From Baaleninema simplex PCC 7105 (GTDB lineage: Bacteria > Cyanobacteriota > Cyanobacteriia > Cyanobacteriales > Geitlerinemataceae), in NCBI RefSeq assembly GCF_000332355.1, contig NZ_KB235958.1, positions 255,114 to 305,241 of the forward strand: a DNA stretch of 50,128 nt, read 5' to 3'. A program made the position numbers and the translations under genes. The notes beneath the pieces are model-generated. The model was not told the origin of the DNA, searched no databases, and saw only the letters and a list, made by a program, of their open reading frames with translations. Each line of letters starts with the position of its first letter. Position 1 is the first letter of the stretch. Shown here piece by piece: positions 8,911-17,840 of the stretch.

Positions 8911-8954
8911 CCCCTCTATCCCCCCAACGCAGCGGGGGGCTAAGGGGGATGGAG
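8911..8954. repeat. Palindromic C/G-block element, possible terminator of the GT unit
   Basis: CTCTATCCCCCCAACGC is followed by the complementary GCGGGGGG...GGGGGATGGAG, giving a strong hairpin. The same opening, CTCTATCCCCCCAAC, appears again at 50111-50125 where the window ends, so this is a dispersed element. Its position 84 bp after the GT2 stop allows a terminator role, but there is no U-tract right after it. Confidence 0.65.
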
Positions 8955-9006
8955 TGAAGACTTCTTGAAATCCAGCGTATTGAAACAGGATGGAGTATGA
9001 TAGTCT

Positions 9007-9510
9007 CTACATTTTTTGAGATTTGGGTTTAACAGGAATTAGGCGATCGCGATCGTCTGGATCGATGTCGTATGCTGCCCCAAAACCCACGACAAATCGT
9101 CCCGAAACCGGCGTTAAAACAAACAACTGAAAGTCTTCTAAATTCCGCAACACGTCGATGAGAGCGCCGAATCGTTCTTGAAAGCGATCGAGCGTTCGAT
9201 TCCAAACCTCTGTATTACGAGCGATCGTCGCGACGCGACACTCGAAGGACAAACGGCGACGGGCGAAAATTTCCTCAGTTTTGGACTCGTCTTCAATCAG
9301 TAAAATACTCGCCTGGGGATTGGCAAGTAAATTTTTCGTGTGACTTGACAAACCGCTGATGTAGATATACAAATTCTGGGTTTCGTCCGTGACAAACGGA
9401 GCGTAACTCGCGTGAGGTTTTCCCGAAGTATCGACCGTACTCAGCATTAAACTGCGGAGCGATCGCACGAAATCTCGATATTGAAGTTGCGCTGTTTCGA
9501 GAGAACTCAT
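9007..9510 (-). CDS. Pyridoxamine 5'-phosphate oxidase-like (split-barrel, HugZ-type) protein
   Basis: 167 residues from MSSLETAQLQYRDFV. The sequence LMLSTVDTSGKPHASYAPFVTDETQNLYIYISGLSSHTKNLL is characteristic of the PNPOx-like FMN-binding split barrel, and the SSHTKNLLANPQASILLIED stretch recalls the heme-related HugZ branch. Residues near the end (TPVSGRFVVGFGAAYDID) also match that branch. Members of the family bind FMN or heme; whether this one degrades heme is not shown. An in-frame start at 9573 adds 21 residues before the domain; no clear ribosome-binding site decides between them. It stands alone between longer gaps. Confidence 0.82.
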   Translation of the reverse strand: MSSLETAQLQYRDFVRSLRSLMLSTVDTSGKPHASYAPFVTDETQNLYIYISGLSSHTKNLLANPQASILLIEDESKTEEIFARRRLSFECRVATIARNTEVWNRTLDRFQERFGALIDVLRNLEDFQLFVLTPVSGRFVVGFGAAYDIDPDDRDRLIPVKPKSQKM

Positions 9511-9821
9511 AAGTTTTATCGCTACAGTCTTGACTGAGAACGTGCACCGGCCAATTTCAGGCGATTTCCCCAACTCGGTTTGAGTAGTACGACAGCTTAG
9601 TCGAGTTGTGTGAGGTTATTTTACAACGAAGCCCGATGCTTTCTTTAGCAACACGAGATCCCATCTCGAAAAAACCGAGTCCTTAGCCTTTACGCCTGCT
9701 GCCAGAGGAACTCAGACACAATAGGAACATTTAAAACCACTGAAATCACGTCCCGGGTTGAGCTACGGCGCGATCTTGCCACTCCGAACCAACAGAAGAG
9801 TTAGTCTAACCTACGGCTCCA

Positions 9822-10277
9822 TTAAGGGCGTCCCATTCTCGCTGAAGTGAGTTTTTCAGCGTACCACATACCTGCAGGAGTTCCATTATATGTGAAATTA
9901 CCAGACATAGCATTTCCTGAAAGGCGACCACTCCCCTCCCCTGGTGGACGAGACGTATAACCTGCGAAAACCTGGGGTTCGCTCTCACGTTCAAATTCAA
10001 CTCTCATGACTCCCCACCGTTTGCCTGCACCACGCTCTAGAGTCATGACTGTACCTTGGATTTCAGTAATACGTCCTCTCAAGTTAACTAGAAATCCAGA
10101 TATAGAGTTTCCTTGCTGCTCTACCACCAGTACCCCGTTGCTAGTCCCGTGTACGAAGCGCCATGTTCCAGTTAAGTCGAAACTCGTTTGGGCACAGGCT
10201 GGATTGCTACAAAGAGCGAGGAGAGCAAGAGATACAGCAATCAAAACCTTAATCGAAATCTTAAAGTTACGATACAT
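9822..10277 (-). CDS. Small secreted protein of unknown function
   Basis: The 151-residue product begins MYRNFKISIKVLIAVSLALLALCSNPACAQ, a Sec signal peptide with a basic start, a hydrophobic core at about residues 8-24 and an ACA|Q signal peptidase I site near residue 29. The mature part is rich in beta-type alternation, glycine and threonine: LTGTWRFVHGTSNGVLVVEQ, RLSGNAMSGNFTYNGTPAGMW. That suggests a small beta-barrel or sandwich, perhaps lipocalin-like, but I cannot assign a family. A start four codons upstream is also open (10289). No neighbouring gene is close enough to suggest a partner. Confidence 0.7.
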   Translation of the reverse strand: MYRNFKISIKVLIAVSLALLALCSNPACAQTSFDLTGTWRFVHGTSNGVLVVEQQGNSISGFLVNLRGRITEIQGTVMTLERGAGKRWGVMRVEFERESEPQVFAGYTSRPPGEGSGRLSGNAMSGNFTYNGTPAGMWYAEKLTSARMGRP

Positions 10278-10289
10278 CGTACTTAGCAA

Positions 10290-10739
10290 ATCTTGTTAGA
10301 GGTTTAGTAATGCTAATGGATTCTTAAATTTTACCTCCATGAACTGAAGTAAAAAGCGTCTAACTCTCGATTAGGCTGCAAGTGCAGGATAACTTCCCCA
10401 CTAGAGGTATTGTTAAGCACTGACGATCGCCCTCCAAGACTCTAGACAGTTATCCCACAGTGACTAGATAAAACGCTAGATTAGGGACGTTTTCTCCTTC
10501 GTAGCACATCCCTTCGCACCTCGTCGAACACCTCGCCGAACGTCCTTCGACACCTCCCATCAACAAGGGAAGGATGGGTGGAGTTGTGATCGCACAAGTG
10601 AGATACACCCGTCCTCGGATGTTTCACCACCTTTCAAACTGACGAGTTGAAGCTGACGTTAAGATCTGCTCCCAACACCAAACCGCATCCGATAATAACA
10701 CTAGCCTCAGACCCTCTCGCGTCTTAACTGAAAGCGTCT
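10290..10739. other. 450-bp intergenic region, no gene recognised
   Basis: No convincing ORF or RNA gene was seen. It contains near-repeats around 10517-10552 (CACCTCGTCGAACACCTCG, AACGTCCTTCGACACCTC). It should hold the promoter of the leftward secreted-protein gene and of the small membrane protein at 10740, but no strong promoter pair stood out. Confidence 0.5.
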
Positions 10740-10910
10740 ATGTTAGCCCTGTTAATTTTATTCTTCACCGTCCTGCTCTTAGTGGCCTTTACTCCCCTGC
10801 TCGGCTACTTCGACAACAAATGGATTTTGCCGTTGATGTGGGGATTGTTCGCCGTTTTTACCCTACTCGGATGGCTGGTTTTCCTGGGGATCGGTTGGCT
10901 GAACGTCTAA
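10740..10910 (+). CDS. 56-residue two-helix membrane protein
   Basis: A short ORF runs from ATG at 10740 to TAA at 10908. It begins MLALLILFFTVLLLVAFTP, turns through LLGYFDNKWILP, and has a second hydrophobic helix WGLFAVFTLLGWLVFLGIGW ending in LNV. Two transmembrane segments separated by a short polar turn, with almost no charged residues, make random origin unlikely. There is no good Shine-Dalgarno sequence before the ATG, which is common in cyanobacteria. Its last 48 bases overlap, on the opposite strand, the end of the DHNA-CoA hydrolase gene. Function unknown. Confidence 0.68.
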   Translation: MLALLILFFTVLLLVAFTPLLGYFDNKWILPLMWGLFAVFTLLGWLVFLGIGWLNV

Positions 10911-11351
10911 AATTGACGTTCTCGGCTCGTCTGGTGAGGGTTCGAGGGATTGTGCCGAACTCGACACCCAACGTTCGATCGCCTCGGGTAACGGTTGGCG
11001 TCGTCGCTTGTGAGGGTCGATGCAAACGTGGCGCGTGGTCGCACGGCTGGCTCGGCGAGAGCATCCCCTTACGAAAATATCGTAAATGACTTCAAATTCG
11101 CTCGAACTGAGTTGATTGGGGGCAAGTCGAACTTCGATCGCGTCGCCACAAAAAAGCGGTTGAAAAAAATCGATTTCAGCCCGCACGATGGGAACGGCCA
11201 CATCAGAACCGCTAAAAAACGAACGCAGATCGATTCCGGATTCAGCGATCGCGGCTTCGTAAGCTTCGTGACAGACTGACATTAAACTGGCAAAATATAC
11301 GACACCCGCCGCATCAGTATCGGCAAAGCGGATCGTGCGGAAATAGGTCAT
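10863..11351 (-). CDS. menI: Probable 1,4-dihydroxy-2-naphthoyl-CoA hydrolase (hotdog thioesterase)
   Basis: 162 residues with a 4HBT-type hotdog fold: the N-terminal YFRTIRFADTDAAGVVYFAS carries the D-x-D/G-x-V-Y-F active-site motif, followed by CHEAYEAAIAESGIDLRSFF and AEIDFFQPLFCGD. This arrangement is that of the cyanobacterial DHNA-CoA hydrolase, which releases 1,4-dihydroxy-2-naphthoate for phylloquinone (photosystem I quinone) synthesis. The last 30 residues (SLEPSPDEPRTS onward) are proline- and acid-rich, beyond the usual domain. They overlap the convergent small membrane-protein gene. Another acyl-CoA specificity cannot be excluded from sequence alone. Confidence 0.83.
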   Translation of the reverse strand: MTYFRTIRFADTDAAGVVYFASLMSVCHEAYEAAIAESGIDLRSFFSGSDVAVPIVRAEIDFFQPLFCGDAIEVRLAPNQLSSSEFEVIYDIFVRGCSRRASRATTRHVCIDPHKRRRQPLPEAIERWVSSSAQSLEPSPDEPRTSILDVQPTDPQENQPSE

Positions 11352-11532
11352 GGGCAGTTAAACTAAACGAGCTTCCCTTTTACCTCGAGTCACGTCTTCG
11401 TATCGGCTCTCGAAGCGAGGACAGGCCAAACCCGCAAACGGGACGGGGAGAAAGACGGCAGCGGTCGTTACCGCATCCGGTCGAGACGTTCGACGTTCGT
11501 TTCAACACCTCATCATAATCGAGTCGAGTGCG

Positions 11533-12660
11533 ATGGTTCGAGCTGAGATTTTCACCCAAGCTAAACAAGGCAATCCCGAGGCGATCGCCTCGTTAATGAA
11601 CCAGTCGCTGCAAGTCAAGCAGATTACGGTCAACGTGAGAATCGACGGAAATCATCTGTCGGCGATCGCCACGGGAGAACGACCGCCAGATCGAGATTTT
11701 ATGGTCGATTTCGTCCGCCGGGGGTTGGAAAAACTCAACACCGGCTCGATCGACCGCGTTACGGTTCTCGCTTTCGTGCGCGAGAGTACCGTTCCCCTCT
11801 GGCGCGAAACGATCGCCCTCGAGACGCCGAGACCCCCCGACGCGATCGCCTCCCACCCCCTAGACTCCTCGACGAACGGATATCGCCACCGACAGAGTCC
11901 AGAGACGCTCTTAGCCTCCCCCGTCCCCCGCAAACTCGCTCGCAAACGCGCTCGCCGACGCCAACAAACGAAAACCGCCTTCGATCGCCTCAAACTCGCA
12001 ATCGGTGTTCTCCTGTTTTTCATCGTCTCGGCACTCTCGGTTAGTTTAGCTGCGATCGTCAAACTATTCACCACCCTGCTGGCTGAAAATTCTCTGTATC
12101 GCATTCAGTTTCTCGGCGATCTCATGCGCGGTATCGAGATTGCCGAAATTTTCAATATTTTAGTCTTTGCGATTCTCGGCTTGGGATTGGGACTCGCCAC
12201 CGTTTTCGTCCCCAGAAAATTCGGGATTCGCTTTAACGTCGCCGTCGTCATCGTCCTGCTTCCGGTGTTGTTGAGTGTCGGTCCGATCGTACGTTACGAC
12301 AACTGGATTCAAGAGTTTTCGACAAACGAAAATATTTCGGCGATCGAGTCTAAAGACCGTACCGATGACTATCTCGAAGGCAAAGTCTCTCAAACGGGAG
12401 TTTTTGGATTTTATTTACACACCGCACGTTATCCTTCTTTACCTGTACGTATCGCTCAATTAGATTCTGTCGATATTCTCGAATCGAGGGTCGTTTCCCA
12501 CGTTGAAGGCAAAATGGGACTGACCTCTAAAAAACTTTCCCTTGCCTTTGCTATTTGTATGTGGGGAATTCGCCTGTTTTACTTTTTCGTGTCGGCAATT
12601 ACAGTTATCGCCCATTTCGGACAAGGGGTCGATTTAGCCAATCGCATTGGCGATCGTTAA
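11533..12660 (+). CDS. Cyanobacterial membrane protein of unknown function with N-terminal soluble domain
   Basis: 375 residues in three parts. Residues 1-95 form a soluble alpha/beta domain (IFTQAKQGNPEAIASLMNQS, then VNVRIDGNHLSAIATGERPP, DFVRRGLEKL) that I recognise as recurring at the start of several cyanobacterial proteins without a known function. Residues 110-150 are a basic linker (PRKLARKRARRRQQ). Four hydrophobic helices follow at about 153-177, 207-228, 234-252 and 338-360, with a polar loop between the third and fourth. The next gene downstream on the same strand is also a membrane protein of unknown role. I have no basis for a function. Confidence 0.75.
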   Translation: MVRAEIFTQAKQGNPEAIASLMNQSLQVKQITVNVRIDGNHLSAIATGERPPDRDFMVDFVRRGLEKLNTGSIDRVTVLAFVRESTVPLWRETIALETPRPPDAIASHPLDSSTNGYRHRQSPETLLASPVPRKLARKRARRRQQTKTAFDRLKLAIGVLLFFIVSALSVSLAAIVKLFTTLLAENSLYRIQFLGDLMRGIEIAEIFNILVFAILGLGLGLATVFVPRKFGIRFNVAVVIVLLPVLLSVGPIVRYDNWIQEFSTNENISAIESKDRTDDYLEGKVSQTGVFGFYLHTARYPSLPVRIAQLDSVDILESRVVSHVEGKMGLTSKKLSLAFAICMWGIRLFYFFVSAITVIAHFGQGVDLANRIGDR

Positions 12661-12720
12661 CGATCGCTTTGGGTACATCTCAAAAATGTAAATTCATCGA
12701 ATTGGGCGCACTCAATTTCC

Positions 12721-12753
12721 AGATCCCCGGCATCTCCAAGATGCCGGGGATCT
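12721..12753. repeat. Intergenic palindrome, GATCCCCGGCATC type (copy 1)
   Basis: Arms AGATCCCCGGCATC (12721-12734) and GATGCCGGGGATCT (12740-12753) are perfectly complementary around the loop TCCAA. A nearly identical copy is at 20855-20887 and related ones at 22753-22803 and 47721-47753. It lies between two same-strand genes and may act as a terminator or processing site as well as a dispersed repeat. Confidence 0.88.
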
Positions 12754-12844
12754 TATACCGGAAGTGCTAATCGGGAATTTTGCCACCCAAAACTGATGTT
12801 TTTGCAAAAGTGAGATGCACCCCTTCGTTTCCTCCATAAGTGCC

Positions 12845-13627
12845 ATGAACACCAGAGAAATCAATAACTTCGCCGGATTTACGATCCTGTTAGTTATCCT
12901 CGTTCTTCTCACCTTCGGGATTTTGCAGTGGTTGGGGATTCCTACCGGAAACTTCGTCGATTGGATTGTCGGCGTGGCGAGTTTTTGGTGGTTAGTCGCC
13001 ATCGTCACCATCCCCTGGAACGTTTACTTCAACGCCAAACAAGTCCTCGCAGACGCCGATCGCTCTCGCGAAAGAGGCATTCCCATCGACGAAAAACAAA
13101 TCCGTTACGTGAAAGTCGTTGTGCGGCGATCGCTTTGGATTGCCCTCGGACTTCACGTCATCTCTGCCCTCGGCTTGTATCTCCTCGCCGCCACCGGAAT
13201 CAGCGTGATCGGCTACATCAGTTCCGTCGCCACGCTGCTGTTTACCGGATTGCGCCCCGCCGTCGCCTTTTATCAATATTTGGCTTATCGTCTCACGGCG
13301 ATCGGGCGAGAATTCAAATATCCTCGTCAAGATATCATCGAATTACGAGAACGCTTAGCACAAATCGAAGAAAATGTCAAGTCTTTGTGCGATCGCCTCG
13401 ATCCCGAAAAGCCCGATTCCGTGGTTTCCACTCAACAGCGTCAATTCGACGGAATTCGCCAAGACTTAAGCCGTCTGGCGAGTTCTCACGAAACCCTGAA
13501 ATCCGAGAACCACGCCGAACATACCCGGATTTCGAGAGACGCCCAAAACGCGATCGCCCAACTGAGTGCAGACGCCCAATTCCTCGATCGCGTCCGCGAA
13601 CTCATTCGCTTTTTCAAAGAAGCGTAG
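12845..13627 (+). CDS. Membrane protein with C-terminal coiled coil, unknown function
   Basis: 260 residues from MNTREINNFAGF. Four hydrophobic segments are visible: about 10-30, 38-60, 100-122 and 125-145, with a basic cytosolic loop (residues 65-98) between the second and third. The remaining 110 residues form heptad-like helices (DIIELRERLAQIEENVKSLCDRL, then DLSRLASSHETLKSENHAEHTRI), so oligomerisation or a scaffolding role is plausible. The frame is open ten codons upstream (12815), but the ATG at 12845 begins the hydrophobic domain more naturally. I recognise the type from cyanobacteria but know no function. Confidence 0.72.
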   Translation: MNTREINNFAGFTILLVILVLLTFGILQWLGIPTGNFVDWIVGVASFWWLVAIVTIPWNVYFNAKQVLADADRSRERGIPIDEKQIRYVKVVVRRSLWIALGLHVISALGLYLLAATGISVIGYISSVATLLFTGLRPAVAFYQYLAYRLTAIGREFKYPRQDIIELRERLAQIEENVKSLCDRLDPEKPDSVVSTQQRQFDGIRQDLSRLASSHETLKSENHAEHTRISRDAQNAIAQLSADAQFLDRVRELIRFFKEA

Positions 13628-13672
13628 GGGAATCGATCGTTGATAGTTGATAACGGGGAAAATTGAGATGAC

Positions 13673-15019
13673 TTACAACAATCCGGCGGATTCGTAAAGT
13701 TGGCGGAGAATTGCCATAATGCGATCGCCGTAGGTGATATCAGAAGACCAACGCCCCGAAAGTTGACCCACTAACGGCGCAATTCCTCGCGTGAGAAAGC
13801 GGAATCGAGGGTCAACAATTTCCTGTACCAGCGGTTCCGTACTGGCGTAGGCTTTCAAATGCTGAACGTGGGCGCGGACACCGATGCGGGCGCTGGAGAA
13901 GGACGCCCCACCCGCACTTCCGGCGGCGTCTCCCAATCCGGCGAAGTTGTTTTGCGCCGCACTAACGCCCTTTCCAAACCGCAGATAGTCCGTTTCCAAA
14001 CACATCTGCGAAAAAGCAATATCGTAATTGACTCCTTCGATACTGGCTTCTTCTCGATATAACGTGGCGATGTCGGGAAACTGCGTCGCAGCTTGGGGGT
14101 TGTCCTTTTTCAGAAATACCAGAAGTTGAACGTCCGTCGTGTTTCCAATTCCCATGATGCGATCGATCTGTCCCTTACAAATCGGAAGAACCGATCGCAG
14201 CGTCACCGCCCGACTTTGATTGTCCCATCCCACCGCAATGTTGAACTCGCGCAAATCGACCGCTTTCACGTAAACGATATTGCGATAGTAAATCCGACGC
14301 ACGAACGACGCCTGTGTCAAATCCACCCCGAAACTGTCCGCGATCGCAATAGGAATATAGGAGTTTCCATTGACAGCGATTCCCGGTTCCCCGTACTCGT
14401 GACCGTTGACGCGGATGTTAATCTGCGGGTAGACGATGGTATCCGGGGGTTTTTCGGGCGATCGATTCACCCAAGACAGCAACCCATCCGCCAACCCCGT
14501 CGCAATCTCATCGCGACGGTTTTGAATCAAATAACGATCTTCGGGATTCGTCAAAAACCCCACTTCCACGTACAACGAAGGAACCGTCACCGCCCGACAA
14601 AACAACAAACTCCCCGTTCCCGTCACCGCATCGGGACGCGCCCCGCGATTCGTCAGTTGCGGAACCCGCTGTAACAGGGCGCGAAGTAGGCGTTCGGCTT
14701 CCTGACGGCGTTCGGCGTTATTGGTGATGTAATACACCGTCGTTCCCTTCGCTTCCGGGTTGAGGGCGGCGTTCGTGTGTAATTCCACCGCCACATCGTC
14801 AGAACGGGCGCGACTGTTAATCCAATCGATGGTTTGCTGCTGGCTGAGGTCGTCGGGAACCGAGAGAACCGTGACTTTCCGGGCTTGCAGTTCGCTCATA
14901 ACGCGATCGCGCAACAAAATCATCTCCTGCGCCTCAGTCGTACCGCCTGCGGTAATTCCCGGATCGATTTGTCCGTTCTCGTAACCCCCGTGACCCGCAG
15001 AAATAAAAACTCGTCCCAT
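13673..15019 (-). CDS. N-acetylmuramoyl-L-alanine amidase with stalk and C-terminal glucosaminidase-like domain
   Basis: 448 residues. The N-terminal Amidase_3 domain (about 1-190) has the zinc ligands and catalytic acids in order: H10 in ISAGHGG, glutamates in TTEAQE (E29/E32), H81 in VELHTNAA and E152 in LYVEVGF. A middle segment (about 203-282, INIRVNGHEYGEPGIAVNG to SRAVTLRS) resembles copper-amine-oxidase-like stalk domains. The C-terminal part (about 325-448) has YDIAFSQMCLETDYLRFG and NNFAGLGD, as in mannosyl-glycoprotein endo-beta-N-acetylglucosaminidase-like lysozymes. Together they would cut both the peptide and the glycan of peptidoglycan. No signal peptide is visible before residue 1, so export is uncertain or the start is further upstream. 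Confidence 0.85.
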   Translation of the reverse strand: MGRVFISAGHGGYENGQIDPGITAGGTTEAQEMILLRDRVMSELQARKVTVLSVPDDLSQQQTIDWINSRARSDDVAVELHTNAALNPEAKGTTVYYITNNAERRQEAERLLRALLQRVPQLTNRGARPDAVTGTGSLLFCRAVTVPSLYVEVGFLTNPEDRYLIQNRRDEIATGLADGLLSWVNRSPEKPPDTIVYPQINIRVNGHEYGEPGIAVNGNSYIPIAIADSFGVDLTQASFVRRIYYRNIVYVKAVDLREFNIAVGWDNQSRAVTLRSVLPICKGQIDRIMGIGNTTDVQLLVFLKKDNPQAATQFPDIATLYREEASIEGVNYDIAFSQMCLETDYLRFGKGVSAAQNNFAGLGDAAGSAGGASFSSARIGVRAHVQHLKAYASTEPLVQEIVDPRFRFLTRGIAPLVGQLSGRWSSDITYGDRIMAILRQLYESAGLL

Positions 15020-15039
15020 AACCGTAGGGTGTGTGTTTT

Positions 15040-15093
15040 ACAGTGAACAGTGAACAGTGAACAGTGAACAGTGAACAGTGAACAGTGAACAGT
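15040..15093. repeat. 7-bp tandem repeat (ACAGTGA), about seven copies
   Basis: Exact head-to-tail ACAGTGA units upstream of the amidase start. A second 7-bp array, CACCCGT in three copies, follows at 15102-15122. Both lie in the region that should hold the amidase promoter. Heptamer arrays of this kind are a known feature of cyanobacterial intergenic DNA. Confidence 0.92.
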
Positions 15094-15210
15094 GTTTCAG
15101 TCACCCGTCACCCGTCACCCGTGAAGAAAGTTTTCAGTTGTAGGGTGCGTGACCTAAAGACACGGGCAATGTGCCGCGAAATCGGCCAACTTGTCACGCA
15201 CCGAATCCGT

Positions 15211-15253
15211 TTCTCCCCCTCTCCCCCTCTCCCTTTCTCCCCCTCTCCCTTTC
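15211..15253. repeat. Pyrimidine minisatellite (CTCCCC/CTCCCTTT)
   Basis: Units TCTCCCCC and TCTCCCTT alternate on the + strand and end six bases from the argS stop codon. It is the complement-type relative of the G-rich array at 1507-1586 and a close relative of 24831-24922. Confidence 0.88.
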
Positions 15254-15258
15254 TCAGC

Positions 15259-17013
15259 TTACATCCGCTCTAACACCTCAATTCCCAATAGGGACAGTCC
15301 CAATTTCAACGTCCGGGCGCTTAAATCGCACAACACCAAGCGAGAGGTGCGTAACGGTTCCTCCGCTTGCAACACCGGACATTTATCGTAAAACTGGTTG
15401 AATTTCTGACTCAACTCGAACAAATACTGACACAGGCGGTTCGGTAACAACTCCGAAGCAACCTCGTCGAGAATCTCCGACAAACTCAACAGATGTTTCG
15501 CCAGGACGAATTCCGGTTCTTCCTGTAACGACATCGACACTTCGCCCAAATTCTCGAAATCGATCGCGCCCTTACGACTGATTCCCTGAACCCGCACGAA
15601 CGCATACAGTAGATAGGGGGCAGTGTTCCCCTGCAACGAAAGCATCTTGTCGTAACTGAAAATGTAGTTGCTGGTGCGGTTTTGACTCAAATCGGCGTAC
15701 TTCACCGAACTGAGTCCCACCACGTTCGCCACGTTTTCGATAAACTCTTCGCTTTCCTGGCGTCCTTCTTCTTGGAGGCGTTTTTCCAAATCCGCACGGG
15801 CGCGACGTACCGCTTCGTCCAGCAAATCTTTCAGGCGAATCGTTTCCCCAGAACGGGTTTTCAGCTTTTTCCCGTCTTCCCCTTGCACCAAACCGAAGGG
15901 AACGTGCGTCGCTTCGACGCCTTCGGGAATCCAACCGGCCCGTCTAGCCACTTGAAACACTTGGTCGAAGTGGGTTCCTTGTCCCGCATCGACGACGTAA
16001 ACCACCCGCTGCGCCCCGTCTTCGCGAATGCGGTAGCGCAAGGCGGCTAAGTCGGTGGTGGCGTAGTTGTAACCGCCGTCAGACTTCTGAACGATGAGAG
16101 GTTGGGGGTTTCCTTCTTTATTTTTATAGCCTTCGAGAAAGACGCATTTCGCCCCTTGGTCTTCGACAACTAACCCCTGTTTTTCCAGGTCTTCGACGAC
16201 TTGGGGTAACATTTCGTTGTAGAAGGATTCGCCCCGTTCCTGAAGCTGCACGTCCAGGCGATCGTAGATTTTCTGGAATTCCCGCCGCGACTGATCGCAG
16301 AGTAATTCCCAAGCTTGACGGGTTTCGGTATCTCCCGATTGCAGTTTGACGACGGTGTTGCGGGCGGTTTCTTGGAATTCGGGATCTTCGTCGAAGCGGA
16401 TTTTCGCTTTTTTGTAGAACGCCACCAAGTCGCCGATGTCGAGGGCGTCGGGTTGGGTGAGGGCGTCGGGATAGGCTTCTCGTAGGTAGGTAATCAGCAT
16501 CCCGAATTGGGTTCCCCAGTCGCCCACGTGGTTGAGGCGGAGGACGTTATCGCCGTGGAATTCGAGAACGCGAGCGATCGCATCGCCGATAATGGTCGAT
16601 CGCAGGTGTCCCACGTGCATTTCTTTGGCGATGTTGGGACTGGAGAAGTCTACAACTGTCGTCTGAGGGGTTTCTGTGGGGTCGATTCCCAGGCGATCGC
16701 TCCCTTGCATTTTTTGCAGTTGCGCTTCGAGGAATTCCCGTTTCAAGCGTAGGTTGATGAATCCGGGGCCGGCGATTTCCGGCGGTTCGCAGATCTCTGA
16801 CACCTCGAGGCGATCGACAATTTGTTGGGCGATGTCGCGGGGTTTCTGTTTGAGGCGTTTCGCCAGCGACATGGCGAGGTTGGCTTGATAGTCGCCGAAT
16901 TTGGGATTGTTCGTCGAGGCTAACAGGGGATCGGTTCCGGCGAGTTCCTCACCGAAGGCGTCTACGAGAGCGCGATCGAACTTTAAACGAAGCTGTTCGG
17001 GAATGGAAGACAT
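15259..17013 (-). CDS. argS: Arginyl-tRNA synthetase
   Basis: 584 residues, normal length for bacterial ArgRS, a class I synthetase that charges tRNA-Arg. The N-terminal additional domain (about 1-110) precedes [20 protein letters not shown], in which HVGH (133-136) is the HIGH motif. The degenerate KMSKS equivalent lies in [17 protein letters not shown]. The C-terminal DALR anticodon-binding domain ends [20 protein letters not shown]. The gene is the second of a leftward pair with adk (17079-17639), with 65 bp between them. Confidence 0.97.
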   Translation of the reverse strand: MSSIPEQLRLKFDRALVDAFGEELAGTDPLLASTNNPKFGDYQANLAMSLAKRLKQKPRDIAQQIVDRLEVSEICEPPEIAGPGFINLRLKREFLEAQLQKMQGSDRLGIDPTETPQTTVVDFSSPNIAKEMHVGHLRSTIIGDAIARVLEFHGDNVLRLNHVGDWGTQFGMLITYLREAYPDALTQPDALDIGDLVAFYKKAKIRFDEDPEFQETARNTVVKLQSGDTETRQAWELLCDQSRREFQKIYDRLDVQLQERGESFYNEMLPQVVEDLEKQGLVVEDQGAKCVFLEGYKNKEGNPQPLIVQKSDGGYNYATTDLAALRYRIREDGAQRVVYVVDAGQGTHFDQVFQVARRAGWIPEGVEATHVPFGLVQGEDGKKLKTRSGETIRLKDLLDEAVRRARADLEKRLQEEGRQESEEFIENVANVVGLSSVKYADLSQNRTSNYIFSYDKMLSLQGNTAPYLLYAFVRVQGISRKGAIDFENLGEVSMSLQEEPEFVLAKHLLSLSEILDEVASELLPNRLCQYLFELSQKFNQFYDKCPVLQAEEPLRTSRLVLCDLSARTLKLGLSLLGIEVLERM

Positions 17014-17078
17014 GGAGCGTTAAAAATCGAAACCTGAAATCGAGACGTTGAAGAGTCAGAAGGAGAGAAATGGAGGGA

Positions 17079-17639
17079 TCACGCTTGCGTCGCCGCCAGC
17101 TTATCGAGTAAATCCTGTTGGATGACTTCTGAAGGGCGATCGCCGTCGATGCGAAGGAGTTTGTTGCGCGGTTTATAGTAGCCGGTAATGGGAATCGTGC
17201 GCTGGTGGAACAAATCGATCCGCCGTCGGATGATTTCCGGGGCGTCGTCGTCGCGGGAGCGATCGAGCGATCGTTGCATCAACACCGGAACCGGGGCGTC
17301 TAACCAAATCGCCCAGTTTAATTCCTGTCCGAGATCCCCCAGGAGAAAATCCAGTTCTTCGGCTTGAAACGCTGTTCTTGGGTAGCCGTCGAGAAGCCAG
17401 CCATTTTCCGTATCCGGTTGCGTGAGGCGATGGCGAATTAGTTCGATGGTAATCGGATCGGGGACTAAATCGCCTTTTTCCACATAGGGCGCCGCTTGAC
17501 GACCGAGTTCCGTGTCCGATTCGATCGCCGCGCGAAAAATTTCCCCCGTCGCAATCCAGGGAATCCCTAAGTTTTCGCATAACATCCGACCTTGCGTCCC
17601 TTTTCCGGCACCAGGGCCGCCCAAAATGACCAATCTCAC
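17079..17639 (-). CDS. adk: Adenylate kinase (first of two in the window)
   Basis: 186 residues. Walker A GGPGAGKGTQ at 7-16, ATGEIFR for AMP binding, GWLLDGYPRT near residue 80 and the RRRID helix after the lid are all present. The lid is short, without zinc cysteines. Start is a GTG at 17639 preceded by AGGAG with a seven-base spacer. It should interconvert ATP, AMP and ADP. A second, more canonical adk sits in the ribosomal operon at 40664-41218. Differences such as DRSRDDDAPE in the lid suggest a distinct paralogue, perhaps with a changed nucleotide preference, which is inference. It precedes argS on the same strand. Confidence 0.92.
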   Translation of the reverse strand: MRLVILGGPGAGKGTQGRMLCENLGIPWIATGEIFRAAIESDTELGRQAAPYVEKGDLVPDPITIELIRHRLTQPDTENGWLLDGYPRTAFQAEELDFLLGDLGQELNWAIWLDAPVPVLMQRSLDRSRDDDAPEIIRRRIDLFHQRTIPITGYYKPRNKLLRIDGDRPSEVIQQDLLDKLAATQA

Positions 17640-17840
17640 AAATTCTCTCCTACACTAGACAACTCGGACGTTTCAGACGAGCGCGTGTCCCCGTCAAGTA
17701 TACGATCGATCTCGTAACGAAATCGACCGCGCCCCGAGACCCTAGCGATTTCACGAAAACTCGTTCTTCCCCAAAATCGATCGTCAAAAGCGATCGTCAA
17801 CGCGATATCCTAGTCAGTTGGTGGGTACTTTCTCGAAGCA

